Assembly (NCBI GenBank): GCA_027485235.1
Contig: JAIXRJ010000036.1
Location: 62,001 to 126,000 of the forward strand
Origin: Comamonadaceae bacterium
GTDB lineage: Bacteria > Pseudomonadota > Gammaproteobacteria > Burkholderiales > Burkholderiaceae_C
Reading direction: 5' to 3'
DNA length: 64,000 bases
The notes beneath the pieces are model-generated. The model ran no database searches. It had not been told where the DNA came from and saw only the letters and a program-made list of their open reading frames with translations. Shown here one piece after another: positions 52,673 to 61,903 of the stretch (its first letter is position 1; the number at the start of each line of letters is the position of its first letter). The position numbers and the translations under genes were made by a program.

Positions 52673-54466
52673 ATGGTTGGTTTGCATCAGCGTGCGTTGT
52701 TTCACGGACCGAGTCCACTTTCACGGGAGCCGGTGTTGGTGGTCGAGTTGACGCTCGGACCGGTGCCAGAGGACCAACTGCGTGCGGCATGGGCGGTGTT
52801 GCGCTTGGAGTGCCTTGATTGGCACCCACGGGCACAGGACGGGATGGCGGTGGCCCATGCGCAAGCACTGGGCCAATGCTTGGCCCTTTGGTCACACCAG
52901 GCCCTGACTTTCGTGAGGGGGTTTTTGGCCCCAGCCACGTGTGTGGGGATGGCCGATCCAGCGCGTGCCTTCATCTGCTTGCCCTACCACGACCCCGCAC
53001 TGAGTTGGCGGGTGTTGCTGCTGGGGACCGATTGGCTCAACGCGATCATTCGGCAAGAAAACACCGAGGCGTTCCCCGATGCGCTCGCCGACTTGTGGCA
53101 ACACTGCCGGCGGCTGCATCCGGACTACCAAGCCTGCATCGTGATGGAGGCTGCAAAACATCGCGGCATTCCGGTGGCGCCGGCCTGGGGAGCGAACCGC
53201 CATTGGCGATACGGACAAGGTCAACGCAGTCGTGTCTTGTGGGAGTCGAGCTCGGGTGACGATGGCTATTTGGGGGGGCGGGTTGCCGAGTCGAAGCTCC
53301 AGACCAAACATGCGCTGCGTTCATTGGGTTTGCCGACCCCTGCGTTCCAGCACGTCATGGCGGCGGACCAGTTGCCGGAGGCCTTGGCGCAAGTGGGTTT
53401 CCCATGTGTCATCAAGCCCATCGATCAAGGCGCGGGCAGGGGGGTGAGTGCGGGCTTGAAGGACCTGGATGCGGTGCGCCGAGCCTTTGAGCTGGCCCGA
53501 AACTTCAGTGCAGGGCCCATTTTGTTGGAAGCCCATGTGCCGGGGGACGATCACCGACTGATGGTGGTTGACGGGCGTTTGGTGGCCGCGATTCGCCGTG
53601 AACCACCCAGGGTGGTGGGCGATGGCGTGAGCAGCATTGGGGCACTGGTGGCGGCTCTAAATACCCACCGCGATGAGCGCAGCCTGACCCACAGTGGCTT
53701 CAAACGCCCGATTCGGCTGGATGCCGGTGCCTTGGCGCATTTGTCTGCGCAGGGCATGACGCCCGATACCGTCCCCGTCGCCGGCCAAGTGGTTCAAGTG
53801 CGCAGCAATGCCAACCTCTCCACAGGCGGTCAGTGCACCGATGTCACAGCCCAGGTGCATCCCGAAATTCGCAGCATGGCCGAGGCCATCGCCCAAACAC
53901 TGCAGATCCAGATGTTGGGTGCAGACTACCTGAGCACCGACATCAGCAGCAGCCCCAGGCAGACGGCAGGCCAATTCATCGAGATCAACACCACCCCCGG
54001 CTTGGACGCGGTGATTGCTGCAGCTTGGTCTGTGCGCGATGCCGGTGACTTGGCCTTGGGTCCCCAGATCGGACGCATTGCGACGCGCCTGCTGATCGTG
54101 GATGACGCGCACCGAGAGCCCACGCAAGCCGTGCTCAGTGCCCAGGCTTGGCAGGCCGGTCAGGGGTGGGCCAGTTTCCATGAGGCAGGCTTGTCAGGGA
54201 TGCAACTGGGGGTCGAGCCGCAAAAGGCGTGGTCTGGGGTTCAGACTTTGTTGGGGCACCGAGGCCTGTCAAGCGCGGTGATCCTGGCCACGGTCCGTGA
54301 AATTCAAGCGCATGGTTTGCCTTTGGATGTGAGCGATGTGGCGCATGTGTCGGGCACGCTTTTGCCGGTTTGGCAGGACGTGGTCAATGCCTGTTGTCGC
54401 ACTGTGGTGCGGCATGACCCCCTTTGGCTGGATGCCAAGGGTCTGCAGGCGATGGTGACGTGTTGA
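52673..54466 (+). CDS. cyanophycin-synthetase-like ATP-grasp protein with degenerate C-terminal domain
   Basis: A 597-residue paralogue of the two minus-strand genes. ATP-grasp motifs are FPCVIKPIDQGAGRGVSAGL, LLEAHVPGDDHRLMVVDGRL, AAIRREPPRVVGDGVSSIGA, GADYLSTDI and FIEINTTPGLDAV. After about residue 460 the C-terminal part (RIATRLLIVDDAHREPTQAV) occupies the place of a Mur domain but has no P-loop. The start is uncertain: ATG 52673 was chosen; TTG 52607 in the same frame would add 22 residues. It likely performs one ATP-dependent ligation in the same pathway. Confidence 0.8.
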   Translation: MVGLHQRALFHGPSPLSREPVLVVELTLGPVPEDQLRAAWAVLRLECLDWHPRAQDGMAVAHAQALGQCLALWSHQALTFVRGFLAPATCVGMADPARAFICLPYHDPALSWRVLLLGTDWLNAIIRQENTEAFPDALADLWQHCRRLHPDYQACIVMEAAKHRGIPVAPAWGANRHWRYGQGQRSRVLWESSSGDDGYLGGRVAESKLQTKHALRSLGLPTPAFQHVMAADQLPEALAQVGFPCVIKPIDQGAGRGVSAGLKDLDAVRRAFELARNFSAGPILLEAHVPGDDHRLMVVDGRLVAAIRREPPRVVGDGVSSIGALVAALNTHRDERSLTHSGFKRPIRLDAGALAHLSAQGMTPDTVPVAGQVVQVRSNANLSTGGQCTDVTAQVHPEIRSMAEAIAQTLQIQMLGADYLSTDISSSPRQTAGQFIEINTTPGLDAVIAAAWSVRDAGDLALGPQIGRIATRLLIVDDAHREPTQAVLSAQAWQAGQGWASFHEAGLSGMQLGVEPQKAWSGVQTLLGHRGLSSAVILATVREIQAHGLPLDVSDVAHVSGTLLPVWQDVVNACCRTVVRHDPLWLDAKGLQAMVTC

Positions 54467-54503
54467 AGCGCATGCCTGCGCGGTCGGATTCAGTGGCGTC
54501 ACA

Positions 54504-56000
54504 TCATTGAAAAGCCACTTCGGCAAAGCTGCGCAGCTTGCGGCTGTGCAGCTGGGCCGGGCCTGCGGCGCGCAGCAAGGTCAGTGCCCGGATGCCGATT
54601 TGCAAATGCTGGTTCACCCGTTCGCGGTAAAAGTGGTTGGCCATGCCGGGCAGCTTGATCTCGCCGTGCAGCGGCTTGTCGCTCACGCACAGCAGCGTGC
54701 CGTAGGGCACCCGAAAGCGAAAACCATTGGCCGCGATGGTGGCGCTTTCCATGTCCAGCGCCACGGCGCGGCTTTGGCTGAAGCGGCGCTGCGGGGTGTT
54801 GTCGGGCAGCAGCTCCCAGTTGCGGTTGTCGGTGCTGGCCACGGTGCCGGTGCGCATCAGGCGTTTGAGCTCCGGCCCTTCGCAGCCCGTGATTTCAGAC
54901 ACGGCTTTTTCCAGCGCCAGCTGGATCTCGGCCAGTGCCGGAATCGGCACCCACAGGGGCAATTCTTCGTCCAGCACATGGTCTTCGCGCACATAAGCAT
55001 GGGCCAGCACATAGTCGCCCAGCTGTTGGGTGGTGCGCAGGCCCGCACAGTGGCCCAGCATCAGCCAAGCGTGCGGACGCAGCACCGCGATGTGGTCGGT
55101 GATGGTCTTGGCATTGGCCGGGCCCACCCCGATGTTGACCATGGTGATGCCGCTGTGACCCTCGCGCACCAAGTGGTAGGCGGGCATTTGTGGCAAACGC
55201 GGCGGGGCGGCGCCCAGCGCATCGTCTGCCTGTGCAGGCACCCCCACGCGCCGCGTGACCACATTGCCCGGCTCGACAAAAGCCCCATAGGGGCTGTCCG
55301 CCTTGGCCATCTCGGCACGGCCCAGCGCGATGAATTCGTCGATGTAGAACTGGTAATTGGTGAACAGCACGTAGTTCTGAAAATGCGATGGGCTGTTGCC
55401 GCAGTAGTGGCGCAGACGGTGCAGCGAATAGTCGGTGCGCGGCGCGGTGAACAGCGACAGCGGTTGGGGCTGGCCCGGCGCAGCTGCATAGGTGCCATTG
55501 GCAATGCCATCGTCCATGGCCGTCAGGTCGGGCAGGTCAAACACATCGCGCAGGCGGGCACGGCGTGCGGCGCTCATCTCGCCCTCCATGTGCTCGTTCT
55601 CTGCGAATGAAAAATGCACCGGCATCGGGTCTTTGCTGGTGCCCACTTCGAGGCGCACACCGTGGTTGCGGATCAGCAGGTCAAATTGCGCCAACAGGTA
55701 GGGTCCAAACAGGTCTGGGCGGGTGAGGCTCGAAGCATAGAGTCCGGCGCTGGCTACAAAACCGTAACTCAAGGGCTCGTGGTCCGCGTCGTGTGCAGAT
55801 GCCCAGTCGGTCGTGGTCTCGATGCGCACATAGGGGTAACAAGCACGCACCCGGTCTTGCAAGTCGCCGCCGGCGACAAAACGCTGCATGGCCTGACGCA
55901 AATGCCAAACACTTTGGTCGTAAATGGCTTGCACGCGGGCCAAAGCGGCTTGGGCGGTGTCGAAAACTTCGGGGGCGATGAAGGGGGTGGGGGTTTGCAT
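54504..56000 (-). CDS. amn: AMP nucleosidase
   Basis: A 498-residue protein close to the E. coli Amn length (484). The N-terminal Amn-specific domain (YPYVRIETTTDWASAHDADH, then LSYGFVASAGLYASSLTRPD) precedes the PNP/UDP-phosphorylase-like catalytic domain. The latter has ITMVNIGVGPANAKTITDHI, WLMLGHCAGLRTTQQLGDYV and LDMESATIAANGFRFRVPYG. It hydrolyses AMP to adenine and ribose-5-phosphate. It converges with the upstream ATP-grasp gene; a small GCGCA/TGCGC hairpin lies in the 37-base gap. Confidence 0.96.
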   Translation of the reverse strand: MQTPTPFIAPEVFDTAQAALARVQAIYDQSVWHLRQAMQRFVAGGDLQDRVRACYPYVRIETTTDWASAHDADHEPLSYGFVASAGLYASSLTRPDLFGPYLLAQFDLLIRNHGVRLEVGTSKDPMPVHFSFAENEHMEGEMSAARRARLRDVFDLPDLTAMDDGIANGTYAAAPGQPQPLSLFTAPRTDYSLHRLRHYCGNSPSHFQNYVLFTNYQFYIDEFIALGRAEMAKADSPYGAFVEPGNVVTRRVGVPAQADDALGAAPPRLPQMPAYHLVREGHSGITMVNIGVGPANAKTITDHIAVLRPHAWLMLGHCAGLRTTQQLGDYVLAHAYVREDHVLDEELPLWVPIPALAEIQLALEKAVSEITGCEGPELKRLMRTGTVASTDNRNWELLPDNTPQRRFSQSRAVALDMESATIAANGFRFRVPYGTLLCVSDKPLHGEIKLPGMANHFYRERVNQHLQIGIRALTLLRAAGPAQLHSRKLRSFAEVAFQ

Positions 56001-56138
56001 GGCCCCATTGTGCCCAAGCGGCGTCTGTCCGAGGCGGCCCCGTCCTGTCCTGGATGTGGTGGAGGTCCCTCAGGTCTCCAAGCAAGTCGCTGTCAAGCCC
56101 ATGAAGTTCGCCGATTTCACAGGGCGTGTGCCACGCCC

Positions 56139-56454
56139 ATCGCGCGCGGGGCGCAGCTCCTACAAGGGTTGGCATGGCGGAGTGGGAGCCGCACCCTGTG
56201 CGCGATGCTTCGCAAAACACCAAACAGATCGCGCGCGGGGCGCAGCGCCTACAAGAGGTGGACATGGCATCTATAGGGCTTGGTGATGGTGTTGTGGGAG
56301 CCGCACCCTGTGCGCGATGCTTCGCAAAACACCAAACAGATCGCGCGCGGGGCGCAGCTCCTACAAGAGTTGGCATGGCGGAGTGGGAGCCGCACCCTGT
56401 GCGCGATGCTTCGCTAACCACCAACACCCATCGCGCGCGGGGCGCAGCGCCTAC
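56139..56454. repeat. cluster of seven REP-like sequences
   Basis: Two complementary ~26-base forms alternate. Form A (GCGCGGGGCGCAGCNCCTAC core, preceded by TCGCGC) ends near 56163, 56252, 56363 and 56454. Form B (GTGGGAGCCGCACCCTGTGC, then GCGATG) starts at 56182, 56294 and 56382. B is a slightly diverged reverse complement of A, so B-A pairs form long imperfect hairpins, as in BIMEs. The 470-base interval 56001-56471 between amn and the ManD-like gene contains nothing else recognisable. No RAYT transposase is in the window. Confidence 0.9.
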
Positions 56455-56471
56455 GCGCTCCCTCAAAGATT

Positions 56472-57692
56472 TCACCAACTCCACAAGGTCCCATCGTGCT
56501 GCAGCCGGTTCACCGGCAAATAGGCCCGCTGGTACGGGTACTTGGCGGCCAGTTGTTCGTCGATGTCCACCCCGTGGCCGGGTGACTCGCCGCAGTGCAT
56601 CATGCCGCGCTCAAAGCGGTAGTCGTGCGGGAAGACCGAGAGCATTTCTTCGCTGTGCGGCATGAACTCTTGCACGCCAAAGTTGGGCACCCAGGTGTCA
56701 AAGTGCAGCGCCGCGCCCATGCACACGGGCGACAGGTCGGTCGCGCCGTGGCAGCCGGTGCGCACCTGGTAGAGGCTGGCCAGGTCGGCGATGCGCCGCA
56801 GGTGGGTGATGCCGCCCGCGTGGACCACGGTGGTGCGGATGAAGTCGATCAGCTGTTTTTCGATCAGGGTCTTGCAGTCCCAGATGCTGTTGAACACCTC
56901 GCCCACCGCGATCGGCGTGGTGGTGTGGTGGCGTATCCACTGGAAGGCGTCCTGGTTTTCGGCCGGGGTCGGGTCTTCCATCCAGAACAGGCGCACGGGC
57001 TCCAGCGCTTTGCCCAGTTGCCCCGCCTCGATGGGCGTCAGGCGGTGGTGCACGTCGTGCAGCAGGTGAATGTCGGGGCCCACGGCTTCGCGCACGGCTT
57101 CCAACAGGCCAGGGGTGTGGCGCAGATACTTTTCGCTGCTCCAGTCGTGTTCGCTGGGCAAGTTGCCGTCGGCGGGTTCGTACAGGCGCTTCGAACCGCT
57201 TTTGCCGCTGACGCCATAGACCTTGTTCAGGCCCGGCACGCCGCTTTGGGCGCGGATGGCCAGGTAGCCTGCTTCCTTGTGGCGCAACACTTCGTCCACG
57301 GTTTCGGCCGTGTCGCGGCCATTGGCGTGCCCGTAGACCATGACGCCGGTGCGGCTGCGCCCACCCAGCAGCTGGTACAGCGGCATGTTGGCCATCTTGG
57401 CCTTGATGTCCCACAGCGCGGTGTCCACGGCGGCAATGGCGCTCATGGTCACCGGGCCGCGCCGCCAGTAAGCGCCTTTGTAAAGGTATTGCCAGATGTC
57501 TTCGATCTGCTGCGGGTCGCGCCCGATCAGGCAGGGGATGACATGGTCTTCGAGGGTGCTGACCACGGCCAGTTCGCGGCCGTTGAGTGTGGCGTCGCCG
57601 ATGCCGTAAACGCCTTGGTCGGTCTCGATCTTGAGGGTGACGAAGTTGCGGCCGGGGCAACAAACGATGGCGCGGGCGGCGGTGATTTTCAT
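56472..57692 (-). CDS. manD: D-mannonate dehydratase family protein (ManD/RspA, enolase superfamily)
   Basis: A 406-residue enolase-superfamily enzyme. Starting from [20 protein letters not shown], the family segments are [20 protein letters not shown] and [16 protein letters not shown]. Metal ligands occur in [21 protein letters not shown] and IAVGEVFN; near the C-terminus MPHSEEM and PGHGVDIDE are typical of ManD. It removes water from D-mannonate to give 2-keto-3-deoxygluconate. ATG 57692 fits the family start. It lies 17 bases downstream of the UxuB-like gene in the hexuronate operon, where the pathway order makes sense. Some family members have low activity, so exact substrate is inferred. 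Confidence 0.9.
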   Translation of the reverse strand: MKITAARAIVCCPGRNFVTLKIETDQGVYGIGDATLNGRELAVVSTLEDHVIPCLIGRDPQQIEDIWQYLYKGAYWRRGPVTMSAIAAVDTALWDIKAKMANMPLYQLLGGRSRTGVMVYGHANGRDTAETVDEVLRHKEAGYLAIRAQSGVPGLNKVYGVSGKSGSKRLYEPADGNLPSEHDWSSEKYLRHTPGLLEAVREAVGPDIHLLHDVHHRLTPIEAGQLGKALEPVRLFWMEDPTPAENQDAFQWIRHHTTTPIAVGEVFNSIWDCKTLIEKQLIDFIRTTVVHAGGITHLRRIADLASLYQVRTGCHGATDLSPVCMGAALHFDTWVPNFGVQEFMPHSEEMLSVFPHDYRFERGMMHCGESPGHGVDIDEQLAAKYPYQRAYLPVNRLQHDGTLWSW

Positions 57693-57709
57693 GGCGCGGG
57701 CCTTCGTGC

Positions 57710-59128
57710 TCAGGCTTCTTCTTGCAGCAGTTGCTGGATGGCCGCGTCCACGCCGTGCTGCAGGACTTGCTGGTGCCAGTGCGTCACGCGGGCGGTCCAA
57801 GCGGCGTGGCCGGGCAGGGCGCTGCCCCACAGGTCTTCGCGGGCCAGCAGGGCTTGCACGCAGGCTGCGGGCTCGGTGCCTTGCGCGGCCCCCATGGCCA
57901 TCAGGCTGCCTGCTTGCGGGTCGTTGAGTGTGTACGCATGGCCCTGCTCGTCCACGCCCAGCGTGTAGCGCACAAACACGGCGGCAGCCAGCGCGTGGTG
58001 TTCAAACGAAGCGCCTTGTGCGATCTGGCCCAACACCGACGGCGGCCAGCGTTGCGGGATTTTTTGTGAGCTGTCGGTGGCGATCTGGTGCACGCTGTGC
58101 TTCAGATACGGGTTGCCAAAGCGTGCGATCAGCGCATCGCGGTAGTCGGCCCAGTCGCTGCGGCTGAGGTGTGGTGCGACTTCGCGGCCCATCAAGCGGT
58201 GCACAAAGCTGCGGATGTGCGGCTCACCGATGCAGCTGGCGATGAACGGCCTGCCGGTCACCGCGCCCATGAGGGCCATGGCCGAATGGCTGCCGTTGAG
58301 CATGCGCAGCTTGGCTTCTTCGTAGCTGTGCACATCGGCCGTCACGCGCACACCGGCGCTTTGCAGCAAGGCGGCGTCAGCGGGGTCGGCCAAGCGGTCT
58401 TCGATCACCCATTCCCAAAAGCCTTCGGTGCTCAGGGCGCAGTGGTCCTGCACGCCCAGCGCCTCGTGTGCGGCGGCCATCACCTCGGGCGTGGCGGCGG
58501 GCACGATGCGGTCGACCATGCTGCACGGAAAGGCGCAGTGCGCGTCCAGCCAGCGCAGCACCTCGGCGTCTTGCGGCGTGGTGTCTTTGGCTTGAATTGC
58601 GGCTTTGACCAAGGCCAGCAATTTGTGGCCGTTGCCTTGCAGGTTGTCGCACGAGGCGATGGTGATGCCCGGCAGACCCGCTTGCTGGCGCAGGCGCAAG
58701 CCGTCCAGCAGCAGTTGCGCCAAGGACGGTGTGTAGCCTTTTTCGGTGACGGTGAGTGTGACCCAGCGCGTGCTGGGTGCGGCGATGGCTTGCACGACTG
58801 CATCGCGCTCGGTGGCCGCTACATTCATGCGCCAGAGCGCACCGGGCACTTGCCACTTCACCCCGAGCCCATCGGCCACGCGCACGGCATACAGGCCGTC
58901 TTGCGCACGCAGTTGGTTCACCAAATCGGGCCGCGTCATGCCCACGCCGTGGATGCCCCAGCGCGTGTCGCCACTGGCCAGCAGCTGGTCAAACACCATG
59001 GCCTGGTGGGCCCGGTGGAAAGCGCCCAAGCCCAGGTGCACCACGCCGGGGGCGTGGGCCCTGCGGTCATACCCAGGGGTGTGGAGGGTGGCGGGCAGGT
59101 CGCGGAGGGTGGCGGCAGACAAGGTCAT
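57710..59128 (-). CDS. uxuB: mannitol dehydrogenase-family oxidoreductase (fructuronate reductase UxuB-like)
   Basis: A 472-residue long-chain NAD-dependent dehydrogenase. The N-terminal [20 protein letters not shown] motif, [19 protein letters not shown] and [12 protein letters not shown] identify the family. The conserved Lys-containing C-terminal part is [16 protein letters not shown]. Next to a mannonate dehydratase, reduction of D-fructuronate to D-mannonate is the likely reaction; other polyols are possible. ATG 59128 is preferred to an in-frame start at 59188 that would overlap the upstream gene. Confidence 0.9.
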   Translation of the reverse strand: MTLSAATLRDLPATLHTPGYDRRAHAPGVVHLGLGAFHRAHQAMVFDQLLASGDTRWGIHGVGMTRPDLVNQLRAQDGLYAVRVADGLGVKWQVPGALWRMNVAATERDAVVQAIAAPSTRWVTLTVTEKGYTPSLAQLLLDGLRLRQQAGLPGITIASCDNLQGNGHKLLALVKAAIQAKDTTPQDAEVLRWLDAHCAFPCSMVDRIVPAATPEVMAAAHEALGVQDHCALSTEGFWEWVIEDRLADPADAALLQSAGVRVTADVHSYEEAKLRMLNGSHSAMALMGAVTGRPFIASCIGEPHIRSFVHRLMGREVAPHLSRSDWADYRDALIARFGNPYLKHSVHQIATDSSQKIPQRWPPSVLGQIAQGASFEHHALAAAVFVRYTLGVDEQGHAYTLNDPQAGSLMAMGAAQGTEPAACVQALLAREDLWGSALPGHAAWTARVTHWHQQVLQHGVDAAIQQLLQEEA

Positions 59129-59184
59129 GGTGTGGGGTGTGGTGACGCTGAACGCTGAACGCTGGACAGGACGCCCAACGCCGT

Positions 59185-60237
59185 TCAACGTTGTTGGAGT
59201 TTTTGCTCAGACGCCTCGATCTCGGCCCAGGTGGCGTCGTCGATCCAGATGCCGTTTTGCTCCCGCTCGGCGCGTGCGGTGCGTTCGGGCTCACCGGCCA
59301 GCTTCACGCCCTCGCTGCCGGGCGCGTCGGGGCTTTGGCGCAGCCAGTCGGCAAAGGCCAGGGCTTCTTGCTCGAACATGGCTTGTGTGCCCAGGCGCAC
59401 CGGATCGATCAGCATCGTCAGCATGCCGTTCAGCACCGCGCGTTGCTGGTCCGCTTCGCGGTGCCAGGTGCCACTGCCGGTGAGCGCACCGCCCAGCAGC
59501 TCGCAGGCCATGGCCATGCCAAAGCCTTTGTGGTCGCCAAAAGTCATGAGCGCACCAAACAAACCATTGGACTGCGGCACCACCACCACGCCGGGGTCGG
59601 TGGTGGGGTGGCCGTGTTCGTCGATCAAATAGCCGGGCGGCACTTGCTCGCCCTTGTTGTGGGCCACGCGCATCTTGCCTTGCGCCACGCGGCTGGTGGC
59701 AAAGTCGAGCACAAAGGGGGCGCGGCTGCCCATGGGCACGCCGATGCAGCAAGGGTTGGTGCCAAAGCGCCCATCGCCACCGCCAAAAGGGGCCACCACA
59801 GGGCGCGAGAGCACGTTCACAAAATGCACCGACACCAGACCTTGGGCCACGGCCATTTCGGCAAAGTGGCCAATGCGGCCCAGGTGGTGCGAGCGGCTGA
59901 GGGCCACGGTGCACACCCCGTGTTGCTGGGCGCGCTCGATGCCCATCTGCATGGCCTGCACGCCGGTGATCTGGCCGTAGCCGCGCTGGCCGTCGAGGTT
60001 CAAGAGCGGGCCGGTGTCGAGCAAGACCTTGACGCCCGTGTTGGGTGACAAGCCGCCTTCGAGCACCGCGTCCACATAACGCGGCACCATGCCCACGCCA
60101 TGCGAGTCGTGGCCACTCAAGTTGGCCATGACCAGGTTGTCGGCCACTTGGGTGGCCTCAGCAGGCTTGCTGCCCGCTTGTTCAATGATGCGGGCGACTT
60201 TGGCGCGGAGGTCGCTTGCAGAAACAGTTTGGCTCAT
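59185..60237 (-). CDS. Ldh-family malate/L-lactate/ureidoglycolate dehydrogenase-like oxidoreductase
   Basis: A 350-residue protein of the type 2 malate/lactate dehydrogenase family. Family text includes SGHDSHGVGMVPRYVDAVLE, HHLGRIGHFAEMA, FGTNPCCIGVPMGSRAPFVL and DHKGFGMAMACELLGGALTG. It binds NAD(P) without a Rossmann fold. Within this operon it may oxidise or reduce a sugar-acid intermediate such as 2-keto-3-deoxygluconate, but the exact substrate is not shown. It is flanked upstream by two hairpin repeats. Confidence 0.88.
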   Translation of the reverse strand: MSQTVSASDLRAKVARIIEQAGSKPAEATQVADNLVMANLSGHDSHGVGMVPRYVDAVLEGGLSPNTGVKVLLDTGPLLNLDGQRGYGQITGVQAMQMGIERAQQHGVCTVALSRSHHLGRIGHFAEMAVAQGLVSVHFVNVLSRPVVAPFGGGDGRFGTNPCCIGVPMGSRAPFVLDFATSRVAQGKMRVAHNKGEQVPPGYLIDEHGHPTTDPGVVVVPQSNGLFGALMTFGDHKGFGMAMACELLGGALTGSGTWHREADQQRAVLNGMLTMLIDPVRLGTQAMFEQEALAFADWLRQSPDAPGSEGVKLAGEPERTARAEREQNGIWIDDATWAEIEASEQKLQQR

Positions 60238-60252
60238 GTTTTTCCTAATTGG

Positions 60253-60319
60253 TTGGGGACAGAGCTAAAGATCTGTCCCCAAAAACATCAGATCGGGACA
60301 GAGCTAAAGATCTGTCCCG
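60253..60319. repeat. two tandem hairpin repeats upstream of the Ldh-family gene
   Basis: Hairpin 1: TTGGGGACAGA (60253-60263) pairs perfectly with TCTGTCCCCAA (60272-60282) around GCTAAAGA. Hairpin 2: CGGGACAGA (60294-60302) pairs with TCTGTCCCG (60311-60319) around the same eight-base loop. The loop and arm sequences are shared, so the two are copies of one repeat. A decayed copy lies at 61871-61895. Confidence 0.9.
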
Positions 60320-60327
60320 CAAAGTCA

Positions 60328-61857
60328 TTACATGACGGCGCCCACTTGCCACGGCACAAATTCGTTTTGGCCGTAGCCGTGGCGCTCGCTCTTGGTGGGC
60401 TCGCCAGACGCTGCAGCCAAGATCATGTCAAAAATCCGCTGGCCCATCTCGGCAATGCTCACGCCGCCGTCCACGATCTCGCCGCAGTTCAGGTCCATGT
60501 CCTCTTCCTGCTTTTTCCACAAAGCGGTGTTGGTGGAAAACTTCAGGCTGGGCGAAGGGGCGCAGCCATAGGCACTGCCGCGCCCGGTGGTGAAGCAAAT
60601 CAGGTTGGCCCCACCGGCCACCTGGCCCGTGGCACTCACCGGGTCGTAGCCCGGTGTGTCCATGTAGACAAAGCCTTTGGCCGTGACGGGCTCGGCGTAT
60701 TCGTACACCGCTTGCAGGTTGCTGGTGCCGCCCTTGGCCACCGCGCCCAGCGACTTTTCAAGGATGGTGGTCAGGCCGCCCGCCTTGTTGCCGGGCGAGG
60801 GGTTGTTGTTCATCTCGCCGCCGTTGATGGCGGTGTAGTTTTCCCACCAGCGGATGCGCTCGATCAGTTTGTTCGCCACCTCGGGCTTCACAGCGCGGCG
60901 TGTCAGCAAATGCTCGGCACCGTAAATTTCAGGCGTTTCACTCAGGATCGCGGTGCCGCCATGCTGCACCAGCAGGTCCACCGCCGCGCCTAAGGCGGGG
61001 TTGGCACTGATGCCCGAATAGCCGTCCGAGCCGCCGCATTGCAGGCCCACGGTGATGTGTTCGGCACTGCAAGGCTCGCGGGTGATGGCGTTGGCGCGGG
61101 GCAGCATTTCTTGGATCAGTTGGATGCCTTTTTCCACCGTCAGGCGCGTGCCGCCCGTGTCCTGGATGTTGAAGACCTTGAGCGTGTCGCCTTCGCGCAA
61201 GCTGCTGTGCGCCAGCCAGGTGTTGATCTGGTTGGACTCGCAGCCCAGGCCCACCACCACCACACCCCAGAAGTTGGCGTGTGTGGCGTAACCGGCCAGC
61301 GTGCGCTCGAGCAACTGCATGCCCATCCCTTCAGTGTCCATGCCGCAACCGGTGCCGTGCGTCAAAGCGACCACACCGTCCACATTCGGAAAGTTGGCCA
61401 ACGCTGCAGGGTTGTTGCGTTTGGAAAAGTGGTCGGCAATGGCGCGAGCGGCCGTGGCCGAGCAGTTCACGCTGGACAACACGCCGATGTAGTTGCGGGT
61501 GGCCACGCGACCGTCGCTGCGCTTGTAGCCCATGAAGCTCGCTTGCTGGCGCACAGGCTCGGGTTTGACGTCTTGCCCGATGGCGTAGTCGCGCTCGAAG
61601 TTGCCTTTTTCTGCGCCCATGTTCAGGTTGTGCGTGTGCACATGCTCGCCGGGCGCGATGGGCTGGTGTGCAAAACCAATGATCTGGTTGTAGCGGCGCA
61701 CCGGCTCGCCCACGGCGATGGCGCGGGTGGCGATCTTGTGACCGGGCGGGATCAGCCCGCGCACGGCCACGCCGTCCACGGTGCTGCCGCTCATGAGTTG
61801 GGCGCGGGCGATGACCACGTCGTCAGATGGGTGCAGGCGGATGAATGGAGTCGACAT
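60328..61857 (-). CDS. UxaA/GarD-family altronate (or galactarate-type) dehydratase
   Basis: A 509-residue protein. An N-terminal SAF domain (about 1-70, with LIPPGHKIATRAIAVGEPV) is followed by the large UxaA-family domain with GYKRSDGRVATRNYIGVLSS, THGTGCGMDTEGM, GLQCGGSDGYSGISANPALG and FTTGRGSAYG. Cys in VNCSATAARAI may bind iron. The family dehydrates D-altronate, D-galactarate or related sugar acids to 2-keto-3-deoxy acids. ATG 61857 was chosen over an in-frame TTG at 61866. It follows the TRAP permease gene by 46 bases. Confidence 0.9.
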   Translation of the reverse strand: MSTPFIRLHPSDDVVIARAQLMSGSTVDGVAVRGLIPPGHKIATRAIAVGEPVRRYNQIIGFAHQPIAPGEHVHTHNLNMGAEKGNFERDYAIGQDVKPEPVRQQASFMGYKRSDGRVATRNYIGVLSSVNCSATAARAIADHFSKRNNPAALANFPNVDGVVALTHGTGCGMDTEGMGMQLLERTLAGYATHANFWGVVVVGLGCESNQINTWLAHSSLREGDTLKVFNIQDTGGTRLTVEKGIQLIQEMLPRANAITREPCSAEHITVGLQCGGSDGYSGISANPALGAAVDLLVQHGGTAILSETPEIYGAEHLLTRRAVKPEVANKLIERIRWWENYTAINGGEMNNNPSPGNKAGGLTTILEKSLGAVAKGGTSNLQAVYEYAEPVTAKGFVYMDTPGYDPVSATGQVAGGANLICFTTGRGSAYGCAPSPSLKFSTNTALWKKQEEDMDLNCGEIVDGGVSIAEMGQRIFDMILAAASGEPTKSERHGYGQNEFVPWQVGAVM

Positions 61858-61870
61858 ATTTTTCAATCAG

Positions 61871-61895
61871 TTGGGGACAGCGCTGAACAGCTGTC
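61871..61895. repeat. decayed copy of the GGGGACAG hairpin repeat
   Basis: TTGGGGACAG (61871-61880) and CTGTCACT (from 61891) resemble the arms of the two hairpins at 60253-60319, but only five pairs (GACAG with CTGTC) remain perfect. It lies in the same position relative to the downstream minus-strand start codon, about 14-40 bases before it. Confidence 0.6.
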
Positions 61896-61903
61896 ACTCC
61901 AGG

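Noticed and set aside
56001-56471. Open frames running through the REP cluster on both strands
   Set aside because: They are produced by the repeats themselves (recurrent RARGAAP-type peptides) and are not genes.
59145-59165. ACGCTGA triple 7-base repeat upstream of the UxuB-like gene
   Set aside because: Too short and too near chance expectation to treat as an element, though it explains the longer in-frame extension at 59188.
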